In this document: positions 1 to 8,454 of the stretch, in pieces
Layout: every line of letters starts with the position of its first letter
Numbering within the stretch: position 1 is the first letter of the stretch
Origin: Janthinobacterium sp. B9-8
GTDB taxonomy: Bacteria > Pseudomonadota > Gammaproteobacteria > Burkholderiales > Chitinibacteraceae
DNA: 64,000 nucleotides
Direction of reading: 5' to 3'
NCBI RefSeq assembly: GCF_000969645.2
Contig: NZ_CP014222.1
Span: 3,041,740 to 3,105,739, forward strand
Translations under genes and position numbers: made by a program
Notes under the pieces: generated by a model
What the model was told of the DNA's origin: nothing
The model's input: only the letters and a program-made list of their open reading frames with translations
Databases searched by the model: none

Positions 1-599
1 TGGCAGTGAGTAAGACCTTCCCAAGTGAAGCAATAAGAGAGCTGTATTTAATAGGACAGCGGGCCTTTGGTGAAAATTATGTTCAAGAGTTAATAGATAA
101 ACACGCAGCTTTAATCGATTGTAATGAGTTAGTTTGGCATTTTATCGGACCGCTACAGAGCAATAAAACCCGATCTGTGGCAGAGTTGGCAGACTGGGTC
201 CATTCAATTGATCGTTTAAAGATCGCCGAACGGCTTTCTGCACAACGCCCGGAACATCTGCCTCATTTAAATGTCTGTATTCAGGTTAATGTATCGGGAG
301 AAGTATCGAAATCAGGTATTGCCCCCGATGAATGCTTAACGCTGGCGACAAAAATCTGTCAATTACCACGTATACAATTGCGCGGTTTAATGTGCATACC
401 CGAGCCCACGCCAGACTTAGCGCAGCTGGCAAAACAATTTAAAGTGCTGCGAGACTTACAAAACCAGCTGATTACCCAAGGAATACCTGTCGATACATTA
501 TCAATGGGCATGTCTAGTGATTTAGAAACCGCCATTAGCGAGGGTTCCACCCTCGTACGAGTGGGCACCGCATTATTCGGCACTCGCACTTACCTGTAA
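1..599 (+). CDS. YggS/PROSC family PLP homeostasis protein, 5' truncated by window edge
   Basis: Pyridoxal-phosphate-binding protein of the YggS family, which keeps free vitamin B6 and amino acid pools in balance in the cytosol and has no known catalytic turnover. The reading frame is open from base 1, so the GTG at 6 is an internal valine of the conserved AVSK motif. The lysine at 12-14 is the expected PLP Schiff-base residue. GENYVQE, the HFIGPLQSNK stretch and the late SMGMSSDLE and RVGTALFG motifs follow family order. About 30-35 N-terminal residues are missing to the left. proC starts seven bases after the stop, so the two are probably cotranscribed, as in many proteobacteria. Confidence 0.93.
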   Translation, partial: AVSKTFPSEAIRELYLIGQRAFGENYVQELIDKHAALIDCNELVWHFIGPLQSNKTRSVAELADWVHSIDRLKIAERLSAQRPEHLPHLNVCIQVNVSGEVSKSGIAPDECLTLATKICQLPRIQLRGLMCIPEPTPDLAQLAKQFKVLRDLQNQLITQGIPVDTLSMGMSSDLETAISEGSTLVRVGTALFGTRTYL

Positions 600-606
600 G
601 GAATAT

Positions 607-1425
607 ATGAAAATCACTTTTATCGGCGGTGGCAATATGGCCATCGCGATGATAGGCGGCATGATCAAGCAAGGTTTTGAGGCCGCTCAAATTCATGTCG
701 TTGAACCAGATGCTGCCAAACGCGAACAACTGAGCAGCAATTTTGGTGTCAGCAGCAGCGCACCCGAAACGCCACTTCCTAAAAGTGATGCCATTTTATT
801 TGCAGTAAAACCACAGCAATTACAAGCGGTAGCCAAATCTTTGCGCCCGCAACTCAATGGTGCTCTGGTGATCTCTATTGCAGCAGGCGTCAGAGCAGAT
901 ACGCTATCGCAATGGCTGGATGTTTATCCACGTATTGTGCGTGTTATGCCCAATACCCCGGCACTTGTGCAAGAAGGAATGTCAGGTGCTTACGCCACAG
1001 CTGAAGTGACAGATGCCGATCGGGAATTAACCGAACGCATGCTGGCCGCAATTGGCGAGATGGTGTGGGTAGAAAAAGAAAGCGATATCGATGGAATTAC
1101 GGCGATTTCGGGCTCTGGCCCAGCTTATGTATTCTATTTTATGGAAGCCTTACAAGCTGCGGCCCGTGCCCAGGGTTTTGGGCCAGAAATCGCTCGTAAA
1201 CTGGCTTACCAAACCTTTTCAGGCGCAGTAAAACTGGCCATGCAAAGCGAAGATGATGCTGCCACCTTAAGACAAAAAGTGACCTCCAAGGGCGGCACAA
1301 CCGAGCGCGCTATTAATGCGCTCGAAACCAGCCAGGTGCGCACCACCATTATTGCGGCGGCTTCGGCAGCTGCCGCGCGCTCCCGCGAGTTGGGAGAAGA
1401 ATCCACACGCAGTCTTGAAGTCTAA
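607..1425 (+). CDS. proC: Pyrroline-5-carboxylate reductase
   Basis: Catalyses the last step of proline synthesis, NAD(P)H-dependent reduction of pyrroline-5-carboxylate, in the cytosol. The 272-residue length is normal. The N-terminal Rossmann motif IGGGNMA lies at residues 5-11. The dimerisation and substrate domain carries SGSGPAYVF near residue 168 and TSKGGTTERAI near 226. An AAGGA ribosome site sits just before the ATG. It lies between yggS and yggT at close spacing, the usual yggS-proC-yggT operon. Confidence 0.96.
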   Translation: MKITFIGGGNMAIAMIGGMIKQGFEAAQIHVVEPDAAKREQLSSNFGVSSSAPETPLPKSDAILFAVKPQQLQAVAKSLRPQLNGALVISIAAGVRADTLSQWLDVYPRIVRVMPNTPALVQEGMSGAYATAEVTDADRELTERMLAAIGEMVWVEKESDIDGITAISGSGPAYVFYFMEALQAAARAQGFGPEIARKLAYQTFSGAVKLAMQSEDDAATLRQKVTSKGGTTERAINALETSQVRTTIIAAASAAAARSRELGEESTRSLEV

Positions 1426-1434
1426 GGATTTACA

Positions 1435-2028
1435 ATGCTTGCAAACACATTCAATTTTTTAATTCGCAATTTATCCGAATTTTTTATCTTACTGCTGCTG
1501 GCGCGCTTCTTTTTACAAGCAGCGCGAATTCCATTTAAACACCCGCTCACGCAGTTTGTTTTGTCCTTAACCAATTGGGCAGTGATTCCGGTAAGGCGTA
1601 TTTTGCCGCCATTTCGCGGGCTGGATAGCGCCAGCCTCATGCTGGCGTGGCTAGTGGCCTTGTTAATGCACGCAGTGTTATTGGCACTATCGCCTTGGCC
1701 TTTTGACTTTACCGCGCCGTTTTCGCTATTTTCACTGGCACTGGCTGCGCTGCTCGAAGTCTGCAAGATGTCTTTATATCTGCTGTTTGCCACCGTCATT
1801 GGCCAAGCACTGATGTCTTGGCTTGCCCCCTACAACCCCTTGATGCCGATCCTGACTGCACTGACCGCACCTTTTCTGCGCCCGCTGCATCGCTTTATTC
1901 CACCGATTGGCGGGGTAGATATCACGCCGCTGGTGCTGATTTTAGCGATTCAGCTGGTGCTCAGCGTAGTTGTGCCGAGCCTGGAGCAAATCATTTTGCA
2001 AGGTGTCAGCATGGTTATGCTGAAGTAA
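1435..2028 (+). CDS. YggT family integral membrane protein
   Basis: Membrane protein with two YGGT repeats of unknown biochemical function. In some bacteria the family is tied to cell shape, osmotic stress or division. The 197 residues contain several hydrophobic segments: about 1-25, 60-85, 95-135 and 160-190. The paired repeat arms have the form LARFFLQ...NPLTQ/KHPLTQ near 20-40 and PYNPLMPILTALTAPFLRPLHR near 125-147. It starts ten bases after proC and is followed by a strong bidirectional terminator, so it closes the operon. Confidence 0.88.
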   Translation: MLANTFNFLIRNLSEFFILLLLARFFLQAARIPFKHPLTQFVLSLTNWAVIPVRRILPPFRGLDSASLMLAWLVALLMHAVLLALSPWPFDFTAPFSLFSLALAALLEVCKMSLYLLFATVIGQALMSWLAPYNPLMPILTALTAPFLRPLHRFIPPIGGVDITPLVLILAIQLVLSVVVPSLEQIILQGVSMVMLK

Positions 2029-2064
2029 AAAATCGCCGCGTGGGCTACCCACGCGGCGATTTTT
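2027..2064. terminator. Bidirectional intrinsic terminator between yggT and fxsA
   Basis: A perfect 12-bp stem (TCGCCGCGTGGG with its complement) and a 3-base loop are flanked by an A-run on the left and a T-run on the right. It can therefore end yggT transcripts on the plus strand and fxsA transcripts on the minus strand. Confidence 0.9.
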
Positions 2065-2085
2065 AATTAGCGATGTGATGCGACG

Positions 2086-2110
2086 AAAATCCAAATCTTG
2101 AAATACTGAT
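2086..2110. repeat. Single-arm remnant of repeat family A
   Basis: The stretch AAAATCCAAATCTTGAAATA matches the outer arm of the palindromic family A elements seen at 12643, 25985 and 37441. No second arm is visible here. It reads as a decayed or solo end, though with so short a match coincidence cannot be excluded. Confidence 0.4.
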
Positions 2111-2115
2111 TTTAG

Positions 2116-2547
2116 TTAGCCCTGTAAACGATCCATATCAGGCTTAACCTGACGATATTCACCATCAATCACATCACCCTGCGCACCCGGAGCTGAAAAC
2201 GGCTCTGCTGGCGTGCCTTTATTCTTTGCTAAACGGCCCCAAGGCAGCAACAAAACCAGTGCCACTACATCGCCCAAAATACCGGGCAATAAAAGTAAAA
2301 CAGCAGCAATATAGTAGCGAGCTACAGCAAACAGGCTATGAATCGATAGGCGACCAGAGCGTAAATCACCAAATAAGGCCGCGCCTACCGCTAATTTGTG
2401 ATGACGCAACATCAGCAAACCACTGAAAAAAGCCGCAATCAACCAGAGCACCACCCAAAAAGTACCAATGGCTTTTGCCAGTAAAACAATCGTGATAATT
2501 TCAGCAATCGGATAGGCCACAAAAAGTAATAACAGCAGGTAAGGCAT
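2116..2547 (-). CDS. fxsA: FxsA family membrane protein
   Basis: Small cytoplasmic-membrane protein of the FxsA family. E. coli FxsA relieves F-plasmid exclusion of phage T7; the normal role is unknown. The best start is the ATG at 2547, giving MPYLLLLLFVAYPIAEI, the family's usual beginning. It is preceded on this strand by CTGGAGTTGTC, a good ribosome site. A longer frame opens upstream but only adds residues that overlap cutA. Hydrophobic segments fall near residues 2-20, 25-45 and 75-105, followed by a polar tail. The start codon overlaps the cutA start head to head. Confidence 0.85.
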   Translation of the reverse strand: MPYLLLLLFVAYPIAEIITIVLLAKAIGTFWVVLWLIAAFFSGLLMLRHHKLAVGAALFGDLRSGRLSIHSLFAVARYYIAAVLLLLPGILGDVVALVLLLPWGRLAKNKGTPAEPFSAPGAQGDVIDGEYRQVKPDMDRLQG

Positions 2548-2875
2548 GACAACTCCAGATAATATTTTGATCGTCTTGTGCAATTGCCCAGACGAGGATG
2601 TAGCAAATCGTTTAGCCACCGGCCTTGTAACAGCCCGACTGGCTGCCTGCGTGAACCAATTGGCGCCAGTACAATCTACATACCGATGGAATGAAAGAAT
2701 CGAAATCGCGCAGGAAGTTCCCCTGCTGATTAAAACAACCCAAGCCGCTTATCCTGCTTTAGAAGCCTGGCTTCAGGAAAACCACCCTTACGAGGTAGCC
2801 GAAATTATTGCCCTAAGCCCCACCGCAGGTCTCCCCGCCTATCTAAACTGGGTGAGTAAAGAGGTGCAAGCATGA
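2546..2875 (+). CDS. cutA: Divalent cation tolerance protein CutA
   Basis: Small trimeric cytosolic protein of the CutA1 family. Some members affect copper tolerance; the direct function is unsettled. The 109 residues match the usual length. Family motifs include the early TCP-like NCPDEDVA, LAACVNQLAPVQSTYRW and the C-terminal EVAEIIALSP and YLNWV. A purine-rich AGGTAAGG lies just before the ATG. It overlaps the dsbD start by four bases, and cutA next to dsbD is a common proteobacterial arrangement. Confidence 0.93.
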   Translation: MTTPDNILIVLCNCPDEDVANRLATGLVTARLAACVNQLAPVQSTYRWNERIEIAQEVPLLIKTTQAAYPALEAWLQENHPYEVAEIIALSPTAGLPAYLNWVSKEVQA

Positions 2876-4404
2876 TGCTTCGTATCGTTCTCTTTTTACT
2901 TGCATTACTTGGCACGGCCCATGCTGCGGATGATTTACTGCCGCCCGAAAAGGCATTCCAAGCTTATATGGTACAGATTGACGACCATACTGTAGAAGCA
3001 CGCTTTAAAGTAGCAGCAGGCTATTACCTTTATCGGGATCGCATCAGCTTTAAAGCCAATCTGCCCATACAGCCTGAGCTCCCCAAAGGCACAGAGAAAA
3101 ATGACCCCAGCTTTGGCAAAGTGCAAGTTTATAAACACGATATGGCAGTGCGGATTAAATCCAGCACCCCGTATCCATTAGATGCGGCCATTACAGCCAA
3201 ATTCCAAGGCTGTGCCGAAGTCGGCGTGTGCTACCCGCCACAAACACAGCTCTTAAAACTAGGCGAGCCTCCCAAAGACGCGCTAGATCAGTTGTTTGGT
3301 AAAAGCACCATTCCTGCTGAAATCGGCCCTAGCGGGGCCGATATTTATTTCAGCGGAGGGCTTCTTGCCACCCTTGGTGTATTTTTCTTAGGGGGCCTCG
3401 CACTTGCACTGACTTCCTGCATGTATCCGCTGATTCCTATTGTGTCTGGCATCGTGCTAGGTAACGGCCAGCAGGGCAAAATGCGTGCACTAGGGCTAAC
3501 CTTTACCTATGTGCAAGGCTTGGCGCTGAGCTACACTCTGATCGGTATTGCTGCCGCCGCAACCGGCACTTTACTTGTTGTAGCCTTACAGCAACCTTTT
3601 GTAATCGCACTGTTTTCTCTGTTTTTTGTCTTGATGGCACTCGCCATGTTTGGCCTGTTCGATCTGCAATTATCCGGCAGCATTCAAAGCAAAATGAATG
3701 ATTGGTCTAATCGCCTGCCCGGTGGCCAATTCACTTCGGTATTTGCGATGGGAGCGCTCTCGGCCCTGATTGTTGGCCCTTGTATCGCCCCCCCCTTAGC
3801 TGCGGCACTGGCTTATTTAGGCCAAACAGGCGATTTACTATTGGGTGGTAGTGCGCTCTATATGCTGGCACTAGGACTAGGCCTGCCCCTGCTCGCCATT
3901 GGTGCTTTTGGCGGCAGCATTTTACCCAAGCTCTCCGGCCGTATGATGCGCGGTGTAAAAATCGTTTTTGGTATTTTATTACTGCTCATGGCGGTCTGGG
4001 TGGCCCGGCCATTATGGGAAAAATCAGACTCCGAAACAGGGACGAAATTTCGCGCCATTGCCTCTGAACAAGAATTAAATCAGGCCATCAGCCAGGCCAA
4101 TGGCAAAATGGTGATGTTAGATTTCTATGCCGATTGGTGTATTGCCTGCAAAGAATTTGAACGCGATACCTTAAGTGATCCACAGATTCAAAAATCATTA
4201 GCAGATATGGTATTGCTACGAGCCGATGTCACGCAAAATAACGCGGCAGATCAAGCCCTATTAAAACGCTTCAAACTATTCGGCCCACCCGCTATTTTAT
4301 TTACCGGCAGCAATGGGCAGTTTTTAAACGAGCGTGTTATTGGTTACCAAAGCCCGGCAGCGTTCAAAGCCACCCTAGAGCGACTTAAACAGGAAAAACA
4401 ATGA
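2872..4404 (+). CDS. dsbD: Thiol:disulfide interchange protein DsbD
   Basis: Carries electrons from cytosolic thioredoxin across the inner membrane to periplasmic reductases such as DsbC and cytochrome c maturation proteins. It has a signal peptide (residues 1-18), then an N-terminal periplasmic domain with the GCAEVGVCYPP cysteine pair. A central eight-helix membrane domain follows with its own cysteine pair in TSCMYP and GPCIAPP, and then a C-terminal thioredoxin domain with DWCIACK. All three redox pairs are intact. At 510 residues it is a little shorter than the E. coli protein. An ATGATG start overlaps the cutA stop. The downstream tlpA-like gene overlaps by four bases. Confidence 0.96.
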   Translation: MMLRIVLFLLALLGTAHAADDLLPPEKAFQAYMVQIDDHTVEARFKVAAGYYLYRDRISFKANLPIQPELPKGTEKNDPSFGKVQVYKHDMAVRIKSSTPYPLDAAITAKFQGCAEVGVCYPPQTQLLKLGEPPKDALDQLFGKSTIPAEIGPSGADIYFSGGLLATLGVFFLGGLALALTSCMYPLIPIVSGIVLGNGQQGKMRALGLTFTYVQGLALSYTLIGIAAAATGTLLVVALQQPFVIALFSLFFVLMALAMFGLFDLQLSGSIQSKMNDWSNRLPGGQFTSVFAMGALSALIVGPCIAPPLAAALAYLGQTGDLLLGGSALYMLALGLGLPLLAIGAFGGSILPKLSGRMMRGVKIVFGILLLLMAVWVARPLWEKSDSETGTKFRAIASEQELNQAISQANGKMVMLDFYADWCIACKEFERDTLSDPQIQKSLADMVLLRADVTQNNAADQALLKRFKLFGPPAILFTGSNGQFLNERVIGYQSPAAFKATLERLKQEKQ

Positions 4405-4871
4405 AAAAATGGCTGATTGTATTTAGTTTACTGAGTGGTTTTGTTCAGGCAGAAACAGCTATTTTCTCAGCTCAACTCCCTGATTTAAAGAACAAAATAC
4501 AGGCCATTTCTCAATGGAAAGGCAAGCCGCTGATTGTTAATTTCTGGGCAACATGGTGCGGCCCATGCCGGGAAGAAATTCCGGAATTTATTGCCTTACA
4601 AAAGCAATATGCAGGGAAAGTGCAATTTATAGGGATAGCCATTGATGAGCAAAAAGATGTGGCTGCTTTTTCTAAGCAATATGGAATTAACTATCCGATA
4701 TTAACGGGCGAAGCCAATGCAATGGAATTAATGCGTAAAGAAGGTAATCAGCTAGGTGGATTACCCTTTACGGCAATTTACAATGCAAAAGGTGAACGAA
4801 TTGCAATTGAGCTGGGGAGGCTTAAAAAAGAAAAGCTTGAAAATTATTTAAAAGAATTAACGCGTAAATAA
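4401..4871 (+). CDS. TlpA/ResA-like periplasmic thioredoxin
   Basis: Exported thiol-disulfide oxidoreductase, 156 residues, with a signal peptide (MKKWLIVFSLLSGFVQA). The active site is WATWCGPCREE near residue 50, and a cis-proline follows in GGLPFT. It is likely a reductant acting on periplasmic proteins or cytochrome c maturation, fed by DsbD because the ATG overlaps the dsbD stop (ATGA). The exact partner cannot be read from sequence, and ResA, TlpA or CcmG-like roles are all possible. A 13-bp palindrome follows the gene. Confidence 0.85.
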   Translation: MKKWLIVFSLLSGFVQAETAIFSAQLPDLKNKIQAISQWKGKPLIVNFWATWCGPCREEIPEFIALQKQYAGKVQFIGIAIDEQKDVAAFSKQYGINYPILTGEANAMELMRKEGNQLGGLPFTAIYNAKGERIAIELGRLKKEKLENYLKELTRK

Positions 4872-4897
4872 TAAAGCCATTGCAACCATTGCAGCTC

Positions 4898-4926
4898 TTA
4901 CATCGCGTACACCGTACGCGATGTAA
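4898..4926. terminator. Palindrome between convergent tlpA-like and arsR-like genes
   Basis: A perfect 13-bp inverted repeat (TTACATCGCGTAC with its complement, loop ACC) lies between two convergent genes. Neither side has a proper T-run, so it may be a weak terminator, an mRNA end protector, or a protein-binding palindrome. Confidence 0.55.
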
Positions 4927-4930
4927 ATTA

Positions 4931-5236
4931 CTAAAAGCCGCAGAACACGTTTCTTAACATCACAATCACTTCAAGCGTACGCAAATCCCCCACTCGGTAG
5001 TACACCCGATTGGCATCTTTGCGAGTACGCAACACTCCTTTCTCGCGCATCAAGGCTAGATGCTGAGAAATATTTGATTGTGTAGTACCCACCTGCTCAA
5101 CGATATCTTGCACGCTAACTTCTTTATCTCCTAAAACGCACAGAATCTTCAAGCGTAGCGGGTGCGACATCGCCTTCATTGCACGCGAAGCCTGATCAAT
5201 GTGGGGGTCGTCCATATGCTCAATGGAATTGGCCAT
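4931..5236 (-). CDS. ArsR-type winged-helix transcriptional regulator
   Basis: DNA-binding regulator of 101 residues. The core reads SHPLRLKILCVL, the recognition helix region TTQSNISQHLALMREKGVL, and the wing RKDANRVYYRV, which is the ArsR/SmtB fold. No obvious metal-binding cysteine cluster is present; the only cysteines are in ILCVL and at the C-terminal FCGF. The ligand is therefore unknown and a redox or sulfur role is possible. It points away from gpmI and convergently toward the dsbD-tlpA genes. Targets cannot be named from this window. Confidence 0.82.
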   Translation of the reverse strand: MANSIEHMDDPHIDQASRAMKAMSHPLRLKILCVLGDKEVSVQDIVEQVGTTQSNISQHLALMREKGVLRTRKDANRVYYRVGDLRTLEVIVMLRNVFCGF

Positions 5237-5425
5237 AATCGCTATCTAAGATTAAAAAGGTTTAAGGGGATATTCTAATTATTTCTTGGTTAATATGGTA
5301 GAAATATTGCCAAACGTCATAGAGGCTATTATGCAATGAGTTAGAATACTAGTGATATTTAAAATTTGTTTGCTGCTGAGCAGGCATTAAATTTACAGCA
5401 GCATCCATCACAGGGGTAAATAAAT

Positions 5426-6964
5426 ATGAGCCAAAACGTCAAACCTGTTCTTCTGTTGATTTTAGATGGCTTCGGTTACCGTGAAGAGACAAAGGATAAC
5501 GCCATTGCTGCCGCCAAAAAACCACACCTTGATCGCTTATTCGCCACCTACCCGTGGACAACGATCAATGCCTCAGAAGAATACGTAGGACTGCCTAAAG
5601 GCCAGTTTGGTAACTCTGAAGTCGGCCACCTTAATATCGGCGCGGGCCGGGTGCTGCAACAAGACATCAGCCGTATCGACTGTGATGTAGCCGATGGCTC
5701 TATCGGCCAGAACGCTGTATTTGCTGCGGCAATTGAACAAGCCAAAAGTAGCGGTAAAACACTCCATATTTTAGGTTTGATCTCGGATGGCGGCGTGCAT
5801 TGCCACGAAGCCCATGTCAATGCGCTCATCGCGGCAGCAAGCGATGCAGGAGTTGGTCAAATCAATGTGCACGCCTTCTTGGATGGCCGTGATACACCAC
5901 CCCGCAGTGCAGCGGTCTATTTAGCTAAACTACAAGCAGTCTGTGATTCCCACCCGGCAGCGCGCATCGCCTCCGTAACAGGCCGCTACTGGGCAATGGA
6001 TAGGGATAAACGCTGGGAGCGCGTAGAGCCTGCTTATAAGGTCATGGTTGAAGGCGAGGGCTTATTCCACGCAGTCAACGCCGCCGATGCCCTATCTGCA
6101 GCCTACGAGCGTGATGAAAACGATGAATTTGTTGCAGCCACCGCCATCGGCGAAAAATCATCGATGCAAGACGGCGATGTAGTGATCTTTATGAATTTCC
6201 GTGCCGACCGTGCACGCCAAATCACTACGGCTTTGACCGATGCGAGCTTTGATGGCTTTAAAGCGCGTCAACCTAAATTTGCCTCATTTAGCACCGCAAC
6301 AAATTATGGCTCAGCTTATCCAAGCCTGCTGGTGGCTTATGACAAGCCTAAGGTGCAAAACAGCTTTGGCGAATATATTGCCAATCTGGGCTTAAAGCAG
6401 CTGCGCATCGCTGAAACCGAAAAATACCCGCACGTAACTTATTTTTTCTCCGGAGGCGAAGAAAAAGAATTTGCCGGTGAAGACCGTATTCTGGTGCCTT
6501 CACCTAAGGTGGCCACTTACGATCTACAGCCAGAAATGAGCGCCCCTGAAGTCACCCGCCAGATTGTGGCTGCCATTGAATCCAAGCAATATTCGGCCAT
6601 TATTTGTAATTATGCCAATGGTGATATGGTGGGACACTCAGGTATTTTTGACGCTGCGGTTAAAGCAGTTGAAGCTTTGGACCAGAGTGTTGCACAATGT
6701 GTTGACGCCATGCTTGCAGCCGGTGGAGAAATCCTTATCACGGCCGATCATGGTAATTGTGAGCTGATGTACGATCACACGGCGCATCAACCACATACCC
6801 AGCACACAACGGACCAAGTTCCCTTTGTGTATATTGGCCGCCCGGCAACCATGATGGCGCGCGGCAGCGGTGCTTTACGCGATATTGCGCCAACAATGCT
6901 GGCTTTGATGGGCCTTAAGCAGCCAGAAGAAATGACGGGTAAATCTTTAGTGAATTTATCCTGA
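5426..6964 (+). CDS. gpmI: 2,3-bisphosphoglycerate-independent phosphoglycerate mutase
   Basis: Interconverts 3- and 2-phosphoglycerate in glycolysis and gluconeogenesis in the cytosol, using two Mn ions and a phosphoserine intermediate. The 512-residue length is typical. Visible motifs are LLILDGFGYRE for metal binding, the catalytic serine in FGNSEVGHLNIGAGR, HAFLDGRDTPP, MNFRADRARQ, and the second metal cluster in NGDMVGHSG and TADHGNCE. A separate upstream region of about 190 bp divides it from the divergent arsR-like gene. envC and ctpA follow in the same direction. Confidence 0.97.
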   Translation: MSQNVKPVLLLILDGFGYREETKDNAIAAAKKPHLDRLFATYPWTTINASEEYVGLPKGQFGNSEVGHLNIGAGRVLQQDISRIDCDVADGSIGQNAVFAAAIEQAKSSGKTLHILGLISDGGVHCHEAHVNALIAAASDAGVGQINVHAFLDGRDTPPRSAAVYLAKLQAVCDSHPAARIASVTGRYWAMDRDKRWERVEPAYKVMVEGEGLFHAVNAADALSAAYERDENDEFVAATAIGEKSSMQDGDVVIFMNFRADRARQITTALTDASFDGFKARQPKFASFSTATNYGSAYPSLLVAYDKPKVQNSFGEYIANLGLKQLRIAETEKYPHVTYFFSGGEEKEFAGEDRILVPSPKVATYDLQPEMSAPEVTRQIVAAIESKQYSAIICNYANGDMVGHSGIFDAAVKAVEALDQSVAQCVDAMLAAGGEILITADHGNCELMYDHTAHQPHTQHTTDQVPFVYIGRPATMMARGSGALRDIAPTMLALMGLKQPEEMTGKSLVNLS

Positions 6965-6995
6965 TTACAGTACGTTATTTACAAAGAGCCACACC

Positions 6996-7022
6996 CGCCG
7001 CGGCTTATCACAAGCCACGGCA
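6996..7022. other. Imperfect hairpin between gpmI and envC
   Basis: GCCGCGGCTT and AAGCCACGGC form a 10-bp stem with one mismatch around ATCAC. No T-run follows. It may attenuate or process the gpmI-envC transcript; its function is not established. Confidence 0.35.
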
Positions 7023-7071
7023 GGCTTCAAACTCCCCGAAGTAAGGGCAAATCCTTGGTAAATTTTTAAGC

Positions 7072-8388
7072 ATGCTCAGACCGCTTTTTCTTTTAATGCT
7101 TACGACCGGTGCACTGGCTGCACCGGCCATACCGACGGTGTCTGCCGCGCCTAAGCAAGAATCAGAAGCCAAACAAGCCGAGCTAAAAGATTTACGCGGT
7201 CAGCTGCAAGAGCTTAAAAAAGATTTAGCGGCCAATGAATCGCAGCGCAGCGAAGCCAGCGATGCTTTAAAAGACTCTGAAACAGCAATTTCTGACGCCA
7301 ATCGTGTACTCAGCAATATGCAGACCGAGCAGGCTTTAAGTGCAGCAGAAATCAAACGCTTAGAAAGCGATATCAGCCATACCCGCAGTGGCATTCAAGC
7401 CAGCCAGCAGCGGCTGGGAAAAATTCTCAAAACACGCTACAAAGCCGGACAAATTGAAGCCTGGCGCTTGCTACTCAATCAGCAAGACCCAAATCAGGTA
7501 AGCCGTGAGCTGACCTACTACCGCTATATCAGCCGCTCACAACTACAACTCGCTAATAAATTAGAAGCACAGCTCGCCGAGCTGGCCCGCTTAAGCGAAG
7601 ATATTCGCCAAAAAAATGAAGCTTTACAGCATCTGGCCCAAAGAAAAAAACAACAAAAAGAAGTGCTGGTTTCCGAGCAGCAAGAAAAACAACAAATTGT
7701 GAGCAATCTCTCACAAGAAATCAGCAGCCAGCGCAATCAAATCCAAAAGTTAGCCGCTGATGAAAAACGCTTAACAGGGCTGGTCGATAAGCTCAACGCC
7801 ATCATCAAGAGGCAAGAACTTGAGCGCGCCAGGAAAATAGCCCAAGCCAAACTGCTGGCAGAGAAAAAAGCGAAAGAGCGGGCAGCACGCAATGCTGCGG
7901 CACAGGCCAAAGCAAAAGCCGCAGGTAAACCCGCACCTAAAGCCGAGCCAGAGCCAGAAGTGACCACCGCCCTGCCCGATTCAGGGCAATCTGGCCAAGC
8001 GTTTGCATCGCTTAAAGGCAAGCTACGCTTGCCGATTAAAGGTGAAATTACCGGCCGCTATGGCACGGCACGGGGTGAAGGTGGGCAATGGAAAGGTGTG
8101 TTTATCCGCTCCGCATCTGGCCAAAGCGTAAAAGCCGTTGCAAGTGGCCGCGTGGTATTTGCCGAATGGCTGCGTGGCTTTGGCAATATGCTGATCGTAG
8201 ATCATGGCGGTGGCTATATGAGTATTTACGCCGCCAATGAGAGCATTCTTAAGCAAGTAGGTGATACGATTAAGGCTGGAGACAGCATTGCCACCAGTGG
8301 TAACAGCGGTGGAATGGCAGATTCCGGCTTATACTTTGAACTCAGACAAAATGGCCGCCCAATCGACCCTCAGGCATGGGCTGGCTAG
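7072..8388 (+). CDS. EnvC-like murein hydrolase activator with LytM domain
   Basis: Exported protein of 438 residues: signal peptide at about 1-17, long coiled coil at 25-270 (many K, E, Q, R heptads), a P/A/K/E-rich linker at 275-305, and a C-terminal LytM/M23 fold. The zinc ligands of active M23 peptidases are not preserved. The usual HxxxD region reads GGQWKGVFI and the final HxH position reads GLYFEL. This points to an activator of N-acetylmuramoyl amidases at the division septum, like E. coli EnvC, rather than a hydrolase. It lies upstream of the S41 protease gene, a conserved neighbourhood. Confidence 0.88.
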   Translation: MLRPLFLLMLTTGALAAPAIPTVSAAPKQESEAKQAELKDLRGQLQELKKDLAANESQRSEASDALKDSETAISDANRVLSNMQTEQALSAAEIKRLESDISHTRSGIQASQQRLGKILKTRYKAGQIEAWRLLLNQQDPNQVSRELTYYRYISRSQLQLANKLEAQLAELARLSEDIRQKNEALQHLAQRKKQQKEVLVSEQQEKQQIVSNLSQEISSQRNQIQKLAADEKRLTGLVDKLNAIIKRQELERARKIAQAKLLAEKKAKERAARNAAAQAKAKAAGKPAPKAEPEPEVTTALPDSGQSGQAFASLKGKLRLPIKGEITGRYGTARGEGGQWKGVFIRSASGQSVKAVASGRVVFAEWLRGFGNMLIVDHGGGYMSIYAANESILKQVGDTIKAGDSIATSGNSGGMADSGLYFELRQNGRPIDPQAWAG

Positions 8389-8454
8389 ATTATGCTGATG
8401 AAGTGGTTACGACTAAAAACCCCATGTCAGCAAGCCAATAACAGGAAAAAACGG

